64,000 nucleotides of DNA from Chrysomallon squamiferum (GCA_012295275.1 CM022675.1:2429947-2493946); one strand, 5' to 3'; positions 40,264 through 53,780 are shown, counted from the stretch's first letter. Program-made: numbers and translations. The notes: a model not told the origin generated them from the letters alone.

Positions 40264-42762
40264 GTTATCATTAATTAATTCTGGTTTTGAGTCAGCTTAT
40301 GGATTTTTTTTTAACTTTAATTTAATTTAATTTAATTTATTTATCTACTTCTTATTTTATTTATTTATTTTTATTCATATATTTCCTTTTGCGCAGCACA
40401 CATAAATCTATATGAATGTTATTATTTATTTATTTTATTTTTATTCTCAGATTCGACAGAAGAGCTAGTAGAAAAGATTGCCGACATTGAACCAGGTAAC
40501 AAATGTGTACGGCATTAGAACTACAGACTTTAATTATTTACTTTATGTTGCTGAATTGTTTCAGTTTTTAGTCTTCAGTTAAAATTGTCGACTTTCACAT
40601 TTTCAAACTACTCATAAACACTTTCTAATGAAATGTGGCATATTCATATTAATTATTCTTAATGTTTACTATTTTATTATAAAGTGAAAATTCGTCTGGC
40701 TGATGGTAATACAACTAAAGAAGGTCGACTAGAAGTTCTGTACAAAGGTAAATGGGGCAGACTGCACAGTCGTTATTTCTCCTACCGTGACGCTACTACA
40801 GTTTGTAGAACTCTCGGATTCAACAAGTAAGTTAATAGCAAATAGTTCTGTTTCTTGCTGTAGTTCTACCTTTCGAAGCCAGTATTTTGCAGTATTTTGA
40901 ACGGAAATTTCTAAATGAAGAAATATAAACTAATCTTGTATATAATATCGAAGTAAAACTATATAAGAGAAACCATTGTGGGTGTGTGTCTGTAAAGAAG
41001 TAAGAAAAAATAACAATAAAATAGAGAAGTAAATAAATAAATGAATTAATAAATACATAAAAATAATATCGTGTATACGTGTATGTTAACATTGTTCTTA
41101 CAATTAAGCTTCTGTCCTACAGCGCGTTTGGTATGCCACGTGGTAAAGGTTTCTTCCCAGAAGGCAGTGGACAAATCTGGAAAGGTGATATACGCTGTAG
41201 TGGATTTGAAATGAACGTAGATCATTGCAGTATATGGAAGATTATTGACTGTGGTGATGCCTGCACTGGAGAAGATATTGGAATTATATGTGACGGTAAA
41301 GAAATATTATTATCATCATCTTCATCATCATCATCATCATCATCATTGTTATCCTTATTATCATAGCAATTGTTGTTGTGGCTGTTCAGTGATGAAGAAT
41401 AAACTTTGTGTTTTGTTCCACTATATCAGAAAATCCTGCACTATACAAACTGAGGCTGGTCGGTGGAAACAGCAAACAAGAAGGAAATCTTCAAGTATTT
41501 GATGATGGCAAATGGAATTCAGTGTGTAACACATATAACAATGAGAATCGAAATGCTTACGTTGTGTGCCGGCAACTGGGTTATTCAAGGTTAGTAAGTA
41601 TTTTAAGACTGAAACGTAAATGTGTAAAAAAATAAAAAAAATAAAATAAAACAATAATAATTAGTGGTAGGTGTCGTAGTAGTAGCAGTAGTATAGTAGT
41701 AGTTGTAGTAGTACTAATGTTATCGCATATACATACATACGCACAAGGCCACATATACATGTTTAAATATACATAGAAAATATATTGATATAAATTTTAA
41801 CATTTCTAATCAAAACGATGATTTGTTAAATACAAATTTCCTGTGATACTCTGATATTTGTTTTACGACTATGGATCAAATATATCATTGTTAGTAAACG
41901 ATATCTAGTATTTTACTTCTTATTATTTATGATTTTTGTTTTCATCAACGTTTGCGAAATTCTGTACACTGTCCTACACTAAAATATATTTTTGAATAAC
42001 CTTTCAATTTTATTTTTACTTTTATTTTTATTTTGACTGCGTTTCTTCACAGATTAGAAAACACTGATAATACTGAAACTGTTTCTGGAAATAAATGGAA
42101 GTATCGGGTCTTCAGCGTCGGTTCTGAATATGGACTGCATTTGTCTTTTCTTAAACTTCGGAATGAAGAGAGTGAATGCAAATCTCTGTATATTAAGTGT
42201 TCAGGTATTAGTGTTAAAACTGTTAGTTTAGGTTACTGTCCAATGTTTATCAAATAACACTAGCGACTTCTACAGAGAAAACAGTTTAGAATAAAAGAAA
42301 GGTTAATATTATTATGTTTTTCATCATGCTGTCACATTGTCAGTTCAGGCACTCAGAAAAACATATCAACATCCAACCACAGATTACACTCTTATTATAA
42401 CAGTAACAGTTGTTTATCTGCAGAAGCCAAAATAAATTTAAAAAAAATAGTAAAAAAAAAAAAAAGTTGAATGCATTGATTTTATTGTTATGTTTATTTT
42501 CTAGTGGACGTATCAAACATTGAACTACGACTAGTTGGTGGTCCAAGCAGTAACTACGGTGTCGTTGAAGTGAAAATAAACAATGAGTGGGGCAGACTGT
42601 ATGATTCGAGACCTTCTCCACCAGACGCTACAGTTTTATGCAGAACACTTGGATTTAACGAGTAAGTAGAAACAGAATGTAATATTAAAGCAGTTAAATA
42701 TCACTTAAAACCATGTACTAATACCACTAAAGCTAATAATAATGATGATGATGATGATGATG

Positions 42763-42829
<67 letters not shown>

Positions 42830-44562
42830 TAAAATGAGATCTCTAATAACATTTAAACTGATATAAAAACTGACATAATTACTCTATATAAATTGATGTA
42901 CTTTTTATGTATTTATTTAAAGAAGTTATAAAGCAATATTACTGAGTTGGCGTGAGCATAATCTGACGTCAAGCAACAAAAAGATTTGGACATCAGATGT
43001 GTATTGTACAGGACTGGAAAAGAACATTAATGAGTGTTACCTTACAGTTATAGTATACGATGATCATGAGAAGAACACAGCCCTGCTCTGTTCAGGTAAT
43101 GTATTTTAGACAGCAGTCTCTACATATCTACCACATGTTTAATCATTTCTTCTATGGAGAATAACATTCATTGTATTAGAGAGAAAACACAACGAAATTA
43201 ATAATGCGATAAAACCTAAGTGATAAATTGTATGTGTGATATAACAAGACAATTTAGTTTCTTATAGGCTTTTGTTTCTTACTGCAGAAGATAAAGCAGA
43301 AATTCGTCTGGTTGGAGGCAGTTCAGAACGAGAAGGTCGAGTAGAGATTAAATATCTTGGAATGTGGGGCACAGTCTGTGATGACTATCATACTGATTAC
43401 AACGCAGCTGTTTACTGCAGAATGCTGGGTTTCACTAAGTAAGTTATTAATAATCATTATTATAACAGCTGTTTACTGCAGAATGCTGGGTTTCACTAAG
43501 TAAGTTATTAATAATGATTATTATAACAGCTGTTTACTGCAGAATGCTGGGTTTCACTAAGTGATATTATTAATAATGATTATTTTAACAGCTGTTTACT
43601 GCAGAATGCTGGGTTTTACTAAGTAAGTTATTAATACTGATTATTATAACAGCTGTTTACTTTTGATTGCTGGGTTTCACTAAGTAAATTGTTACTAATG
43701 ATTATTTTAACAGCTGTTTACTGCAGAATGTTCGGTTTCACTAAGTGATTTGTTAATGATTACTATTTTACAGGAGAGTTTTGTTTTATTAACTAAGTTA
43801 TTGTGACTGATTATGATAACTGCTGTTACTAAGTTATTAATAATATTGTTTATTTCAGAAAGCTAGCATTGATGGAATAACTAGTTGATAATAAGTGTGA
43901 TTAACAGGCTCGATTTTGTATTTAGTTTTTATTATTCTTATTAGTATTACTTTTAGGACACATCTCTCTTTCTTTTCGAAATTACTAATGATGATTATTA
44001 TGATAGCTGTTTGATTACGTAGGACACTAAACATGATTAGGGTAGCTCCTTACTACATCCTTGTAAGAAGGATTATTACAAATGTAATGACAGTAAAGAA
44101 ATACATTTTCAAATGACTCATTCCATGTTTTACAGTTCAAATGCAACAGCAGTTGGTAGTGCTTATTTTGGTGAAGGATCGGGACCTATCTTTCTGCGTA
44201 ATATTCATTGTTTGGGAAATGAAACAAGTCTTGAGCAGTGCAGTTTACAATGGGGTAACTATGCCTGTCGCCACGAAAAAGATGCTGGTATCAAATGTGC
44301 AGGTAACACTAACCAAGTGTTGATCACTATGTTTCTAGTTTTACTCTTTTTACCTGTTGTTCATAATAATTTTTTTAAGTATGAGTACCCATCATTTATT
44401 CCTTATTACTGTTATTATTATTATTAGTAGTAGTAGTAGTAGTAGTCGTAGTAGTAGTAGTAGTAATAATAATTATAGTAGTAGTAGTAGAAGAAGTAGT
44501 TGTAATTATAGTAATTTCTTCTTTTTTATTCATCTTCTTATTTCTTGTAAAAGATAAATAGA

Positions 44563-44597
<35 letters not shown>

Positions 44598-45307
44598 ACA
44601 AACAAACAAACACTTAAATAAATAAAATAATACGAATACTAATCAAATAAATATTTTAAAAATATATAAAAATGAAAAGTAATGTAAAGCTCACATACAG
44701 ACAGAAATTCAGAATAAATATAGATGGATGACATTTGCTTTCAGAATTGATCTTCCATTTTTAAGTACAGTTTGATTATATATAATTATCAGTGTTATTA
44801 TCATCAACCGAGTTCTAAAAGAATGCTACTCTGTACATTCGAAAGAGATTTTTTTGTCTGTATATATATGTTGTTATTATGATTAACGCATGTAATTATT
44901 CCTAAAGTCCTTTGAAATTCTATATTTATTTATTTTTAATTATGCTGATAAAACTACTAGTAACGACAACATATAATTCCCAACTCTTAGCATAATCTTC
45001 ATTATAACTCCTTGGAAACAATATAATTTTATTTGAGATAGCAACATCTCTAAACATGAATATTGCAATACATTTTAAACAGAGCCAGAATCAGGCACTA
45101 TCAGGGTGGAATCATGTACTGCTGATAATCAGAAAACTGGAGAAGATGCTGAATCTTTGAAAATCGTTGAAGACAGGTAAACTTTTATTTTAACAGGTTT
45201 TGTTTATATATTTATACTTGTTTAGCACAGAACTGATGAACATGGATTTTCAGTCGCCTCCCTGAAGCACTAGCAAATAACGATCATCATCATCATCAAC
45301 AAGATCA

Positions 45308-45351
<44 letters not shown>

Positions 45352-45379
45352 TTAATTTGGCATTTTTATTGTATATATG

Positions 45380-45418
<39 letters not shown>

Positions 45419-46032
45419 ATTAGTAGTAGTAGAAATAGCAGTAGTATTGCTGTTTTGTTCTGTTTCTTTTTCACTTCAACAATTCAGAGACATTATCGAT
45501 TCACACAACTATATTTTACATACATTAGTGACCTCTTGATAAACAACCGAATTGCAGACTAATTACTTTGGAATAAATAACTTTATAATTTCTAAAAGCT
45601 GAAATAAGCGACACTCTTTCTAAAAAAAAAAAAAAATCGAGAGTTTATTTTGATCGAGGAAACTATAGAGAAATGCTCTTTTATGTTATATTCTTTTACT
45701 TATTCAGCTGTCCTTCGTCTGAGATCGGTAAACTGATGATACAGGAACCTGAAAGATCTGGAAACAACGTCACATTCAAGTTGAAAGCTTTCACCTTTAA
45801 CAAAAACAACGCAGTCTCTACAGAATGTTCTGTCAAAGTTTGTCCTCCAGGTCAAAAAACTCTTTGTGAACCAGTAAGTTTTAACATTTTCTTATTTTAA
45901 GTTTTAGATAATGTTAAGTGTTTTATATTGTCAGCTTAAAATATGCATATCACAGTGATAAAAGTGAACATAATTGCCACACTGTTTACTATTATATTAT
46001 AATAGTAGTTATTAGATAGTTTTTGACGTTTG

Positions 46033-46083
<51 letters not shown>

Positions 46084-46406
46084 CGATAGCTTACTATTAT
46101 AACGGCAAAGAAGAGGATTAAACACAGCAAGTTATCTCCCCTGAAATGTAAATCTCTTTCAACCTTTAATATGAAAAAAAGACAAGGAATGATAACTCGT
46201 ACTTAAATTAATAGGTAGAAAAAAACAGAGAGAAAACTGACACAAAACAACGGACAACTCCTTTTTGTTGCTGTCAAAAGACAATTACGTAGATGCTTAA
46301 AGACGCAATGTCAATCTTAGCGAAGAAAACAATTGGAATATATTTTAATATAAATCATACTTTGAAAATGATAGAATGTTATAAGAAAGAATGAATATAT
46401 ATTTTA

Positions 46407-46475
<69 letters not shown>

Positions 46476-47500
46476 TGATAATAATAATAATAATAATAAT
46501 GATAATAATAATAACAATAATAATAATAATAATACGCTCAATTTGCTTCTCATCTTATCTGTAAGACAGCCCTGTTAAGGTTTATCTCTCCTGAAATGTA
46601 AATCCAGTCAGGCCTTGGAATGAGAAAAGGACAAAGAACGGTAGCTGATAGTTAATTTAATACCAGACAAAGCTGATCAAATAACTGACAAAACAATTTG
46701 GTTTGTCTGAAATAACAAACATGAATGTGTATAAATACAACTAACAAATACACTTACAGGTAAGAAACTCTTAGAAAGGATAATGCATGGTTATTTTCAT
46801 TTATTTATTTATTTATCACTATAAGATAGGATCAAATTGGTAAAACTGTGTAAAGCTAAAACTTGCAATTTCAAACTTCCTCTTTCTAAAGCCGCTAATT
46901 TGCTTATCATTTTTTTCTTATTATTCGTTAATAATATGTAAAACATTCTGACATTAAAATGACTATACAGGAAGGAAACAATCAACCAATAAGTAAGAAA
47001 GTAAGTAGCAAATAAATAAAGAAAGAACTAAATAAACTTTCAAACTTAGGTGGACTGCAATGGCAAGCAAGGCTTTGGAAGAAAACGAAGATCTGCTGAA
47101 ACGTCTGATGAACGTGTCAGAAAGACATACACTGTTCTGGACGTGATCAATGAAGATCGAACATCAAGTGAGTTTATCTTAGACATCTTATGTTGATTTG
47201 AGTCATTAATTTGTTGCCATAGCTTATGTTTTGTGAAATTAAATCAATAGTTAAATGCATATGTTTCTTTAACATATATTGCCTGCATGAAAGAAAAGAA
47301 ACATCTGACTTTTAAACATTTTTATTCCTATTCTAGGTATTTCACAGACATCACATGAACAGCAAGGATCTGATCAAGTTAATGTCAGCACCACGATTCT
47401 GATTGTTCTCTGTGTTGCCATGGTGATGATCTTGTCACTTTTCATCGGGATTGTTGTGATCGTCTTCCTGAAGAAAAAAAAGGTCAAACCAGAAGAATGA
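37646..47500 (+). CDS. Gene C: complete EGF-ZP-SRCR type I membrane protein, 886 aa
   Basis: Nineteen coding exons from ATG 37658 to TGA 47498-47500 join without a break: 37658-37709, 38335-38457, 38587-38724, 39020-39207, 39490-39644, 40040-40182, 40451-40495, 40685-40826, 41123-41295, 41430-41589, 42053-42204, 42505-42661, 42923-43095, 43288-43438, 44136-44302, 45083-45176, 45708-45873, 47050-47167, 47337-47500. Residues: signal peptide 1-18, EGF 19-104, ZP-N 105-218, first ZP-C part 219-266, linker 267-281, SRCR 282-386, 387-490, 491-600 and 601-706, rest of ZP-C 707-803, furin site RKRR 804-807, membrane helix about 852-877, tail KKKKVKPEE. ZP proteins are cleaved at the furin site and can polymerise. 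The ligand is unknown, and no single known orthologue is recognised. DMBT1-like proteins combine SRCR and ZP, but not in this order. Confidence 0.92.
38335..38457 (+). CDS. Gene C exon 2: EGF-like 1
   Basis: Encodes EEYFDCRRQGQDCANNKTC followed by GTCDCGNDYTGYNCEL. Six Cys with the C-x-C...G-Y-x-C ending of an EGF module. Phase 1-1 exon. Confidence 0.9.
38587..38724 (+). CDS. Gene C exon 3: EGF-like 2
   Basis: Encodes SSPCTNQTDSCGSDGGICY, then CFCPPGFYGDQCEKKR. Six Cys, phase 1-1; NQT is a possible glycosylation site. Confidence 0.9.
39020..39207 (+). CDS. Gene C exon 4: ZP-N first half
   Basis: Encodes DVSCQKSSMLIMIYPSG, APSCKF and SECGGVTQ, holding ZP-N Cys1, Cys2 and Cys3. Ends at phase 0 before gtcagt. 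Confidence 0.9.
39490..39644 (+). CDS. Gene C exon 5: ZP-N second half
   Basis: Encodes VNGGRTRDVIIQFSEKY, then VSVTCSEKN with Cys4. Nearly identical in gene A. Confidence 0.9.
40040..40182 (+). CDS. Gene C exon 6: ZP linker and first ZP-C strands
   Basis: Encodes QNITNTVNSIDSSLVQFNI and VSLDEELTFEFTT. The final motif fits the opening ZP-C strands (a D/E-x-L-x-F-x-F type). Donor gtggag, phase 1. Confidence 0.87.
40451..40495 (+). CDS. Gene C exon 7: 45-base linker
   Basis: Encodes STEELVEKIADIEP. Phase 1-1, with no domain of its own, between ZP-C part 1 and SRCR1. Confidence 0.82.
40685..40826 (+). CDS. Gene C exon 8: SRCR1 first half
   Basis: Encodes VKIRLADGNTTKEGRLEV through TVCRTLGFN. 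WGRLHS replaces WGxVC, so the first Cys is absent. Confidence 0.9.
41123..41295 (+). CDS. Gene C exon 9: SRCR1 second half
   Basis: Encodes AFGMPRGKGFFPEGSGQ, DIRCSGFEMNVDHC, DCGDAC and GIICDG. The close pair DCGDAC may form its own disulfide. Confidence 0.9.
41430..41589 (+). CDS. Gene C exon 10: SRCR2 first half
   Basis: Encodes LYKLRLVGGNSKQEG, WNSVC and VVCRQLGYS. Acceptor tatatcag, donor gttagt. Confidence 0.9.
42053..42204 (+). CDS. Gene C exon 11: SRCR2 second half
   Basis: Encodes NKWKYRVFSVGSEYG, HLSFLKL and YIKCSG. Both C5 and C6 have been replaced (FSVG and LSF), although gene A keeps both. Confidence 0.88.
42505..42661 (+). CDS. Gene C exon 12: SRCR3 first half
   Basis: Encodes IELRLVGGPSSNYGVVEV, WGRLYDSRPSPPDAT and VLCRTLGFN. 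The tract after WGRLYD is the part that differs most from gene D. Confidence 0.9.
42923..43095 (+). CDS. Gene C exon 13: SRCR3 second half
   Basis: Encodes SYKAILLSWREHNLTSSNK, VYCTGLEKNINEC and ALLCSG. No C7, in step with the missing first Cys. Confidence 0.89.
43288..43438 (+). CDS. Gene C exon 14: SRCR4 first half
   Basis: Encodes AEIRLVGGSSEREGRVEI, MWGTVCDDYHTDYN and YCRMLGFT. Its 3' end is repeated in the following intron. Confidence 0.9.
43407..43760 (+). repeat. 61-bp exon-tail minisatellite in gene C
   Basis: About five to six units, at first exactly 61 bp apart (43421, 43482, 43543). Each consists of the last 30-odd bases of exon 14 (gctgtttactgcagaatgct...) plus gtaagttattaataat. 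It carries more of the exon than the gene A unit does, so the array differs in detail. Confidence 0.9.
44136..44302 (+). CDS. Gene C exon 15: SRCR4 second half
   Basis: Encodes SNATAVGSAYFGEGSGPIF, IHCLGNETSLEQC and CRHEKDAGIKCAG. All expected group A Cys are present in SRCR4. Confidence 0.91.
45083..45176 (+). CDS. Gene C exon 16: ZP-C Cys5 strand
   Basis: Encodes EPESGTIRVESCTADNQ. It resumes ZP-C at phase 1, the same phase at which exon 6 left it. Confidence 0.87.
45708..45873 (+). CDS. Gene C exon 17: ZP-C core
   Basis: Encodes SCPSSEIGKLMIQEPERSG, VTFKLKAFTF and TECSVKVCPPGQ. Holds Cys6, Cys7 and the additional ZP-C Cys. Confidence 0.91.
46033..46081 (+). repeat. Poly(A) tract in gene C intron 17
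   Basis: About 49 consecutive A in the longest gene C intron (1176 bases). The intron also carries AAT repeats at about 46430-46532. Confidence 0.9.
47050..47167 (+). CDS. Gene C exon 18: last ZP-C Cys and furin site
   Basis: Encodes VDCNGKQGFGRKRRSAE. RKRR is the furin consensus just after ZP-C. Donor gtgagt, phase 1. Confidence 0.91.
47337..47500 (+). CDS. Gene C exon 19: membrane helix and tail
   Basis: Encodes TTILIVLCVAMVMILSLF and further hydrophobic residues, then KKKKVKPEE and TGA. Confidence 0.9.
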
Positions 47501-47942
47501 ACATGTCAACAAATTTAGTTAATCTGACAAACATGGTTCATGTTACTGTAGTAGCAAACTAGTAGATTTTTAGTAATTATCACTTTTTTATTATTTTATT
47601 TTATTTACTTTTTTGGGGGGGTTATTTCTATTTATTTATTTATTTGTTTATATTTGGGTTTTTTCTTTGCTTGCTTGCATTTAAATTTCACAGGTTTAGG
47701 GAGTAGTTTAAAGAACAGTCATTATTTTTATGAGCATTTTTTTGAATGGCAATAAGCACAAATTCTAAATGTTCAGATATAATTTTCTCTCATATTTGGT
47801 TTTGATATTCCGCTCTATTTGCAAGTTATCATAATTTTCTGTTTCCATCAATTTATTCTTTATTAATATGATTGTTTATTTATATTTTCCCGTTTTGCGT
47901 TTGGCGGTTTACTTGTTCACTTCTATTTTACTTTTATTTTAC

Positions 47943-47999
<57 letters not shown>

Positions 48000-48421
48000 G
48001 AGTTACCGGACCAATTAACCGGACTTCTTGGGGCCTGAGGCATTGCGGATTTCTGGATTTTCCGGTTTTCTGGTTATAAGACATAAAAATACGTAAATAA
48101 TTTTGCACAAATATTTAGGAATTTAAAACATAAAGAAAAACTAGATCTGGTCTGGTGATGGCAACACCCGTGCGCGCAAACTATGAAAATAGCGTCGGGA
48201 GAAAAATAACTTCAAGTTTTCTGGTCTTTCCTGATTTCAGGACGCCGGATAATTGGTTCGGTTCCTGTGTTAGTATTGGTATTAGTATCACTCATTTTCT
48301 TCCTTCTTCGGCTACTAGTAAAGCTTGAATCCGCATTTTTCTTACGATATGTTTCTTGTGTATTTATTATTATAAATATGATTATTTTATATTTCATTAT
48401 ATTTTCAACAATTTTAATAAA
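47501..48421 (+). other. Gene C 3' UTR with poly(A) signal
   Basis: AATAAA at 48416-48421, followed by the TGTTATTTGTTTTC-type downstream element shared by the family. Contains an ATT tract (47947-47999) and a MITE-like insertion (48002-48265). Confidence 0.7.
48002..48265. mobile_element. MITE-like element in gene C 3' UTR
   Basis: The ends are inverted: left gttaccggaccaattaaccg; right, reverse complemented, ggaaccgaaccaattatccg. About 264 bases, GC-richer than its surroundings, no ORF of note. The matching places in genes B and D lack it. Confidence 0.62.
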
Positions 48422-50242
<1,821 letters not shown>

Positions 50243-50409
50243 CTGCACATATCATACCATCATCATTTCTGTGCGTACCCTTTGTATTGCCCCATACAAA
50301 ACTACACTGGTCAAGACTGGTTTCGTTTCCCAAACAGTAAACAATACGAATGAAGATAGGTCCCGACCCTTCACCAAAATGGGCTTGACGAACTGCTGTT
50401 GCATTTGAA
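50243..50409 (-). pseudogene. Orphan inverted SRCR4 second-half exon
   Basis: On the minus strand, the acceptor ttttacag is followed by a 167-base segment, the same length as the gene A-D exons. It is open in the family frame: SNATAVRQAHFGEGSGPIF, VYCLGNETSLDQCSF and DDGMICA. The donor gtaac is now ataac. No neighbouring family exon was found on this strand, so it is a moved, isolated exon. Confidence 0.82.
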
Positions 50410-50863
50410 CTGTAAAACGTATGATACGTCGTTTTAACTTTTAATTTCATTTTAATACTTTGATGAATATAAATTAAAGAAGTCAATAATTTATTTTAAA
50501 AATAATACTAAATAAATAATAAAATAAAGAATAGAAATAAATAAATAAATAATGAAACAAAATTCCGGAAGGTAATTAAGATCAGTTCAATCAGTATATT
50601 ATACAAACCTTTCTAGACATCACAAACTTGTTTAAGTAGTTACTAATACTTGTTCTATGAGGTCCTTATCTCTTAACCATTTAAAACTTGATATACTAAA
50701 GCACGTACTTATGAGTGAATTAAATGTGTGAACTAAAATAATAACAATAACAACAACAAAAAAAGTATTTATTAATGAGAAAAGGGACACATGTCTATTT
50801 TTTGTTCCCTTATATTTTCTGTAAACGGCTTTTATAATAATTATTATTATTATTATTATTATT

Positions 50864-50899
<36 letters not shown>

Positions 50900-50902
50900 A
50901 TC

Positions 50903-50961
<59 letters not shown>

Positions 50962-51577
50962 ATAAACAATTTAATTAGCCTGAACATTAATTTTATATAG
51001 ATGAGCCGGTCAATTTAATTGTTCTCCGACTTCGTCATTGAACCGTGCATTTTCAAAATCATACCACGCTACATTTGTATCTTAAGAATACTGTGTGACA
51101 GCAGGAGGCTTTGGGTGTAATACTTTGGTTACGATGAAGTATCACTATGAGAAAGACCTAGGTAAATGGTTAGTGGGGCAATCACAGGTTGTCCCAGTTG
51201 TAAGAGACCCCTGTTCTAAATGTAATACTAGCGAAACCAGTTTTATAACAATTTCTTCATAAACTTGTCAGACATGTTTGGACGCACGTATTTCGATCCT
51301 TTTTTATTTAAACTCATATTTATTACAGATCTGTATTTTTAAACGATATTTTCAAATACGTAATAGTGATGTTTAAATGTCGGTCTCTTTCTTACGTTCA
51401 CATTTTTTAAGTGTAATAGTTAACTTTATAGTAAACGAGTCTGGTGCGTTAAATTCATAACTAGATTTTAGAAGAAAATGTTGTTTGATTCACTACCAAC
51501 ATACAGAGGCATACATGTGCGTTCGCAATGCGAAGACGACAGACAAAAACGAAAAATAATAATTGTAAACAAAATGC

Positions 51578-51610
<33 letters not shown>

Positions 51611-51759
51611 TAATAATAATAACAACAACAACGATAACAACAACAACAACAATAACAAAACAACAAGTATAACGAAATCAAGTAAATGTAACCATTTCAC
51701 TATGGAAGGTTGTGTTCTTTGTTTGTTTGTTTTTTGTTTTTTGTTTGTTGTTTTGAGTG
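50410..51759. other. Intergenic DNA, no gene seen
   Basis: Contains an ATT-GTT-ATT compound tract (about 50840-50962) and an AAT/AAC tract (51580-51660). The rest is unremarkable. Confidence 0.45.
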
Positions 51760-52161
51760 GATTTCATTAAGTAAGTTATGAATAATTATTGTCGTAATAG
51801 CACTGTAGTTTAGAATGCTATATTTTATTAAGTATGTTTTTAATAATGATTATCATAACGGCACTTTTTATTGCAGAATGTATTTCTATTTATAAATTTA
51901 TTAAACAAAATCTTGTTAGTTTCTGTATGGTGTGAATCTTGCATCTAAAAGTACATAAAATGTGCCTTCTTACTGTTCAGTATTCTTTATTTGCAAACAT
52001 GAGCATACTCACATCACGATAAAATGACGTTATAACGCAAGTTTCATTAAATCTGTAAGTATCAAGTAAGTGCGGTTGTATTTGTAAGTAACATGAACAT
52101 CAAACAATATCTTAGTAAGGTTAATGAATTAATAAAGGAAACATATCACACGAGATTCATT

Positions 52162-52376
52162 GTTCAGGAACGTCTGACACGGGCCAGAATACACCAACAC
52201 TGGCGACTCAGACAATGGCATCAGACATTATTCACAGACGAATCAATGTTTCGTGTTTGTAGGCGACTGGGAGAACGATGCATGGGACCTACTTGGCCGT
52301 AGAAAACCATCCTCATATTCATAATGTCCATGATTTACAAATTTCTCTGAAGAAAAGTAAAAAGCACTAAAATAAA

Positions 52377-52388
<12 letters not shown>
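52162..52388 (+). mobile_element. Second copy of the Tc1-like 3' fragment
   Basis: Nearly identical to 53556-53785 (translates ARIHQHWRLRQW, then LFTDESMF and LGERCMGPTWP). Only the downstream end is present, so it is a partial duplicate. Confidence 0.8.
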
Positions 52389-52413
<25 letters not shown>

Positions 52414-53159
52414 CAACAACAACAACAACAACAAAAAACGTTGTAATAAATTAATTCTAATTTGGTTTTTGCCTCACACAAGGCAGAGATGTTTACTGCA
52501 GAATGCTGGGTTTCACTAAGTTATTAATCATTATTCTTATAACAACTGTTTACGACAGAAAGATGGATTTTACTAAGCAAGTAATAAATTATGATTCTTA
52601 TAACAGTCAGAAAGTTATTATATGTATTAAAAATGACATATCCTCTTCTTTTCCGGTCGAGTGGAACTTCTGTTACATAAGTTTATTTTGGTGAAGGAAA
52701 TAACCGATCTAGCCATGCAGGTGATATTCAAACATTAATGATAACGTTTACAATATTCTTATTTATAAATATATTCAGAAGAAGCCAATGCTTCCTGTAA
52801 CTGTTTCCTATATCAAGATTTAGTAATGACGATGCTGCATAAACAGAGAAATCATTTATTCATGTTTGATACAAAACAAAAAAAATGGAATAATAAAGGA
52901 CTTAAAATGAATAAATAAATAAACAAATAAATAATAATAATAATAATAATAAGATCGGCAAACTGATGATGGAAAAACTGAAATATAAATTAAAACGAAG
53001 AGATATGACTTGATAATATGTTAGTTACATCCGACCTGTCGCTTTGTGAAGTGAAAAGAACACCGTTTGTCAAATCGCACGCCGTTGTGTGTGTGCACGT
53101 GGAATCACCGTGAGCTCGTGCTGTACCAGCAGCGCGTGAACTGAACCAGAAACAACAGG

Positions 53160-53780
53160 AAGAATTCGTTATAATGGGTCGCTGTCCAGGCTAAACGGAA
53201 AATCAACGTCAAGAAGCCATAGGACGGAATCACGCCCCCAACAAGTAAACGACGTCGCTCAGTACTTTGGTGTTCATGACAGAAGCATATGACGAATCCA
53301 ACACCGCGTACACCAAACTGAGCAAGTGCGAGATCCACCACGTTCTGGTAGACCACGATTAACTACTCCAAGGGAAGACACGTATTTAGTGATGTCGTCT
53401 CGACGTCACAGGTTCGAAAGTGTTCCACGTTTAGCCCGTATTTTACAGCAAACCACAGACACTAGAATTCATGTTCAAACTCCGTAACCGTCTCCATGCT
53501 GCTTGACTACAAGCACGTCACCCTGTTGAAGCTCTTCATCTGACAACGCGGCACATTCAGGAACGTCTGACATGGGCCAGAATACACCAACACTGGCGAC
53601 TCAGACAATGGGATCAGACATTATTCACAGACGAATCAATGTTTCGTGTTTGTAGGCGACTGGGAGAACGATGCATGGGACCTACTTGGCCGTAGAAAAC
53701 CATCCTCATATTCATAATGTCCATGATGTACAAATTTCTCTGAACCGGGAAATAAAAGAAAAGTAAAAATCAATAAAATA

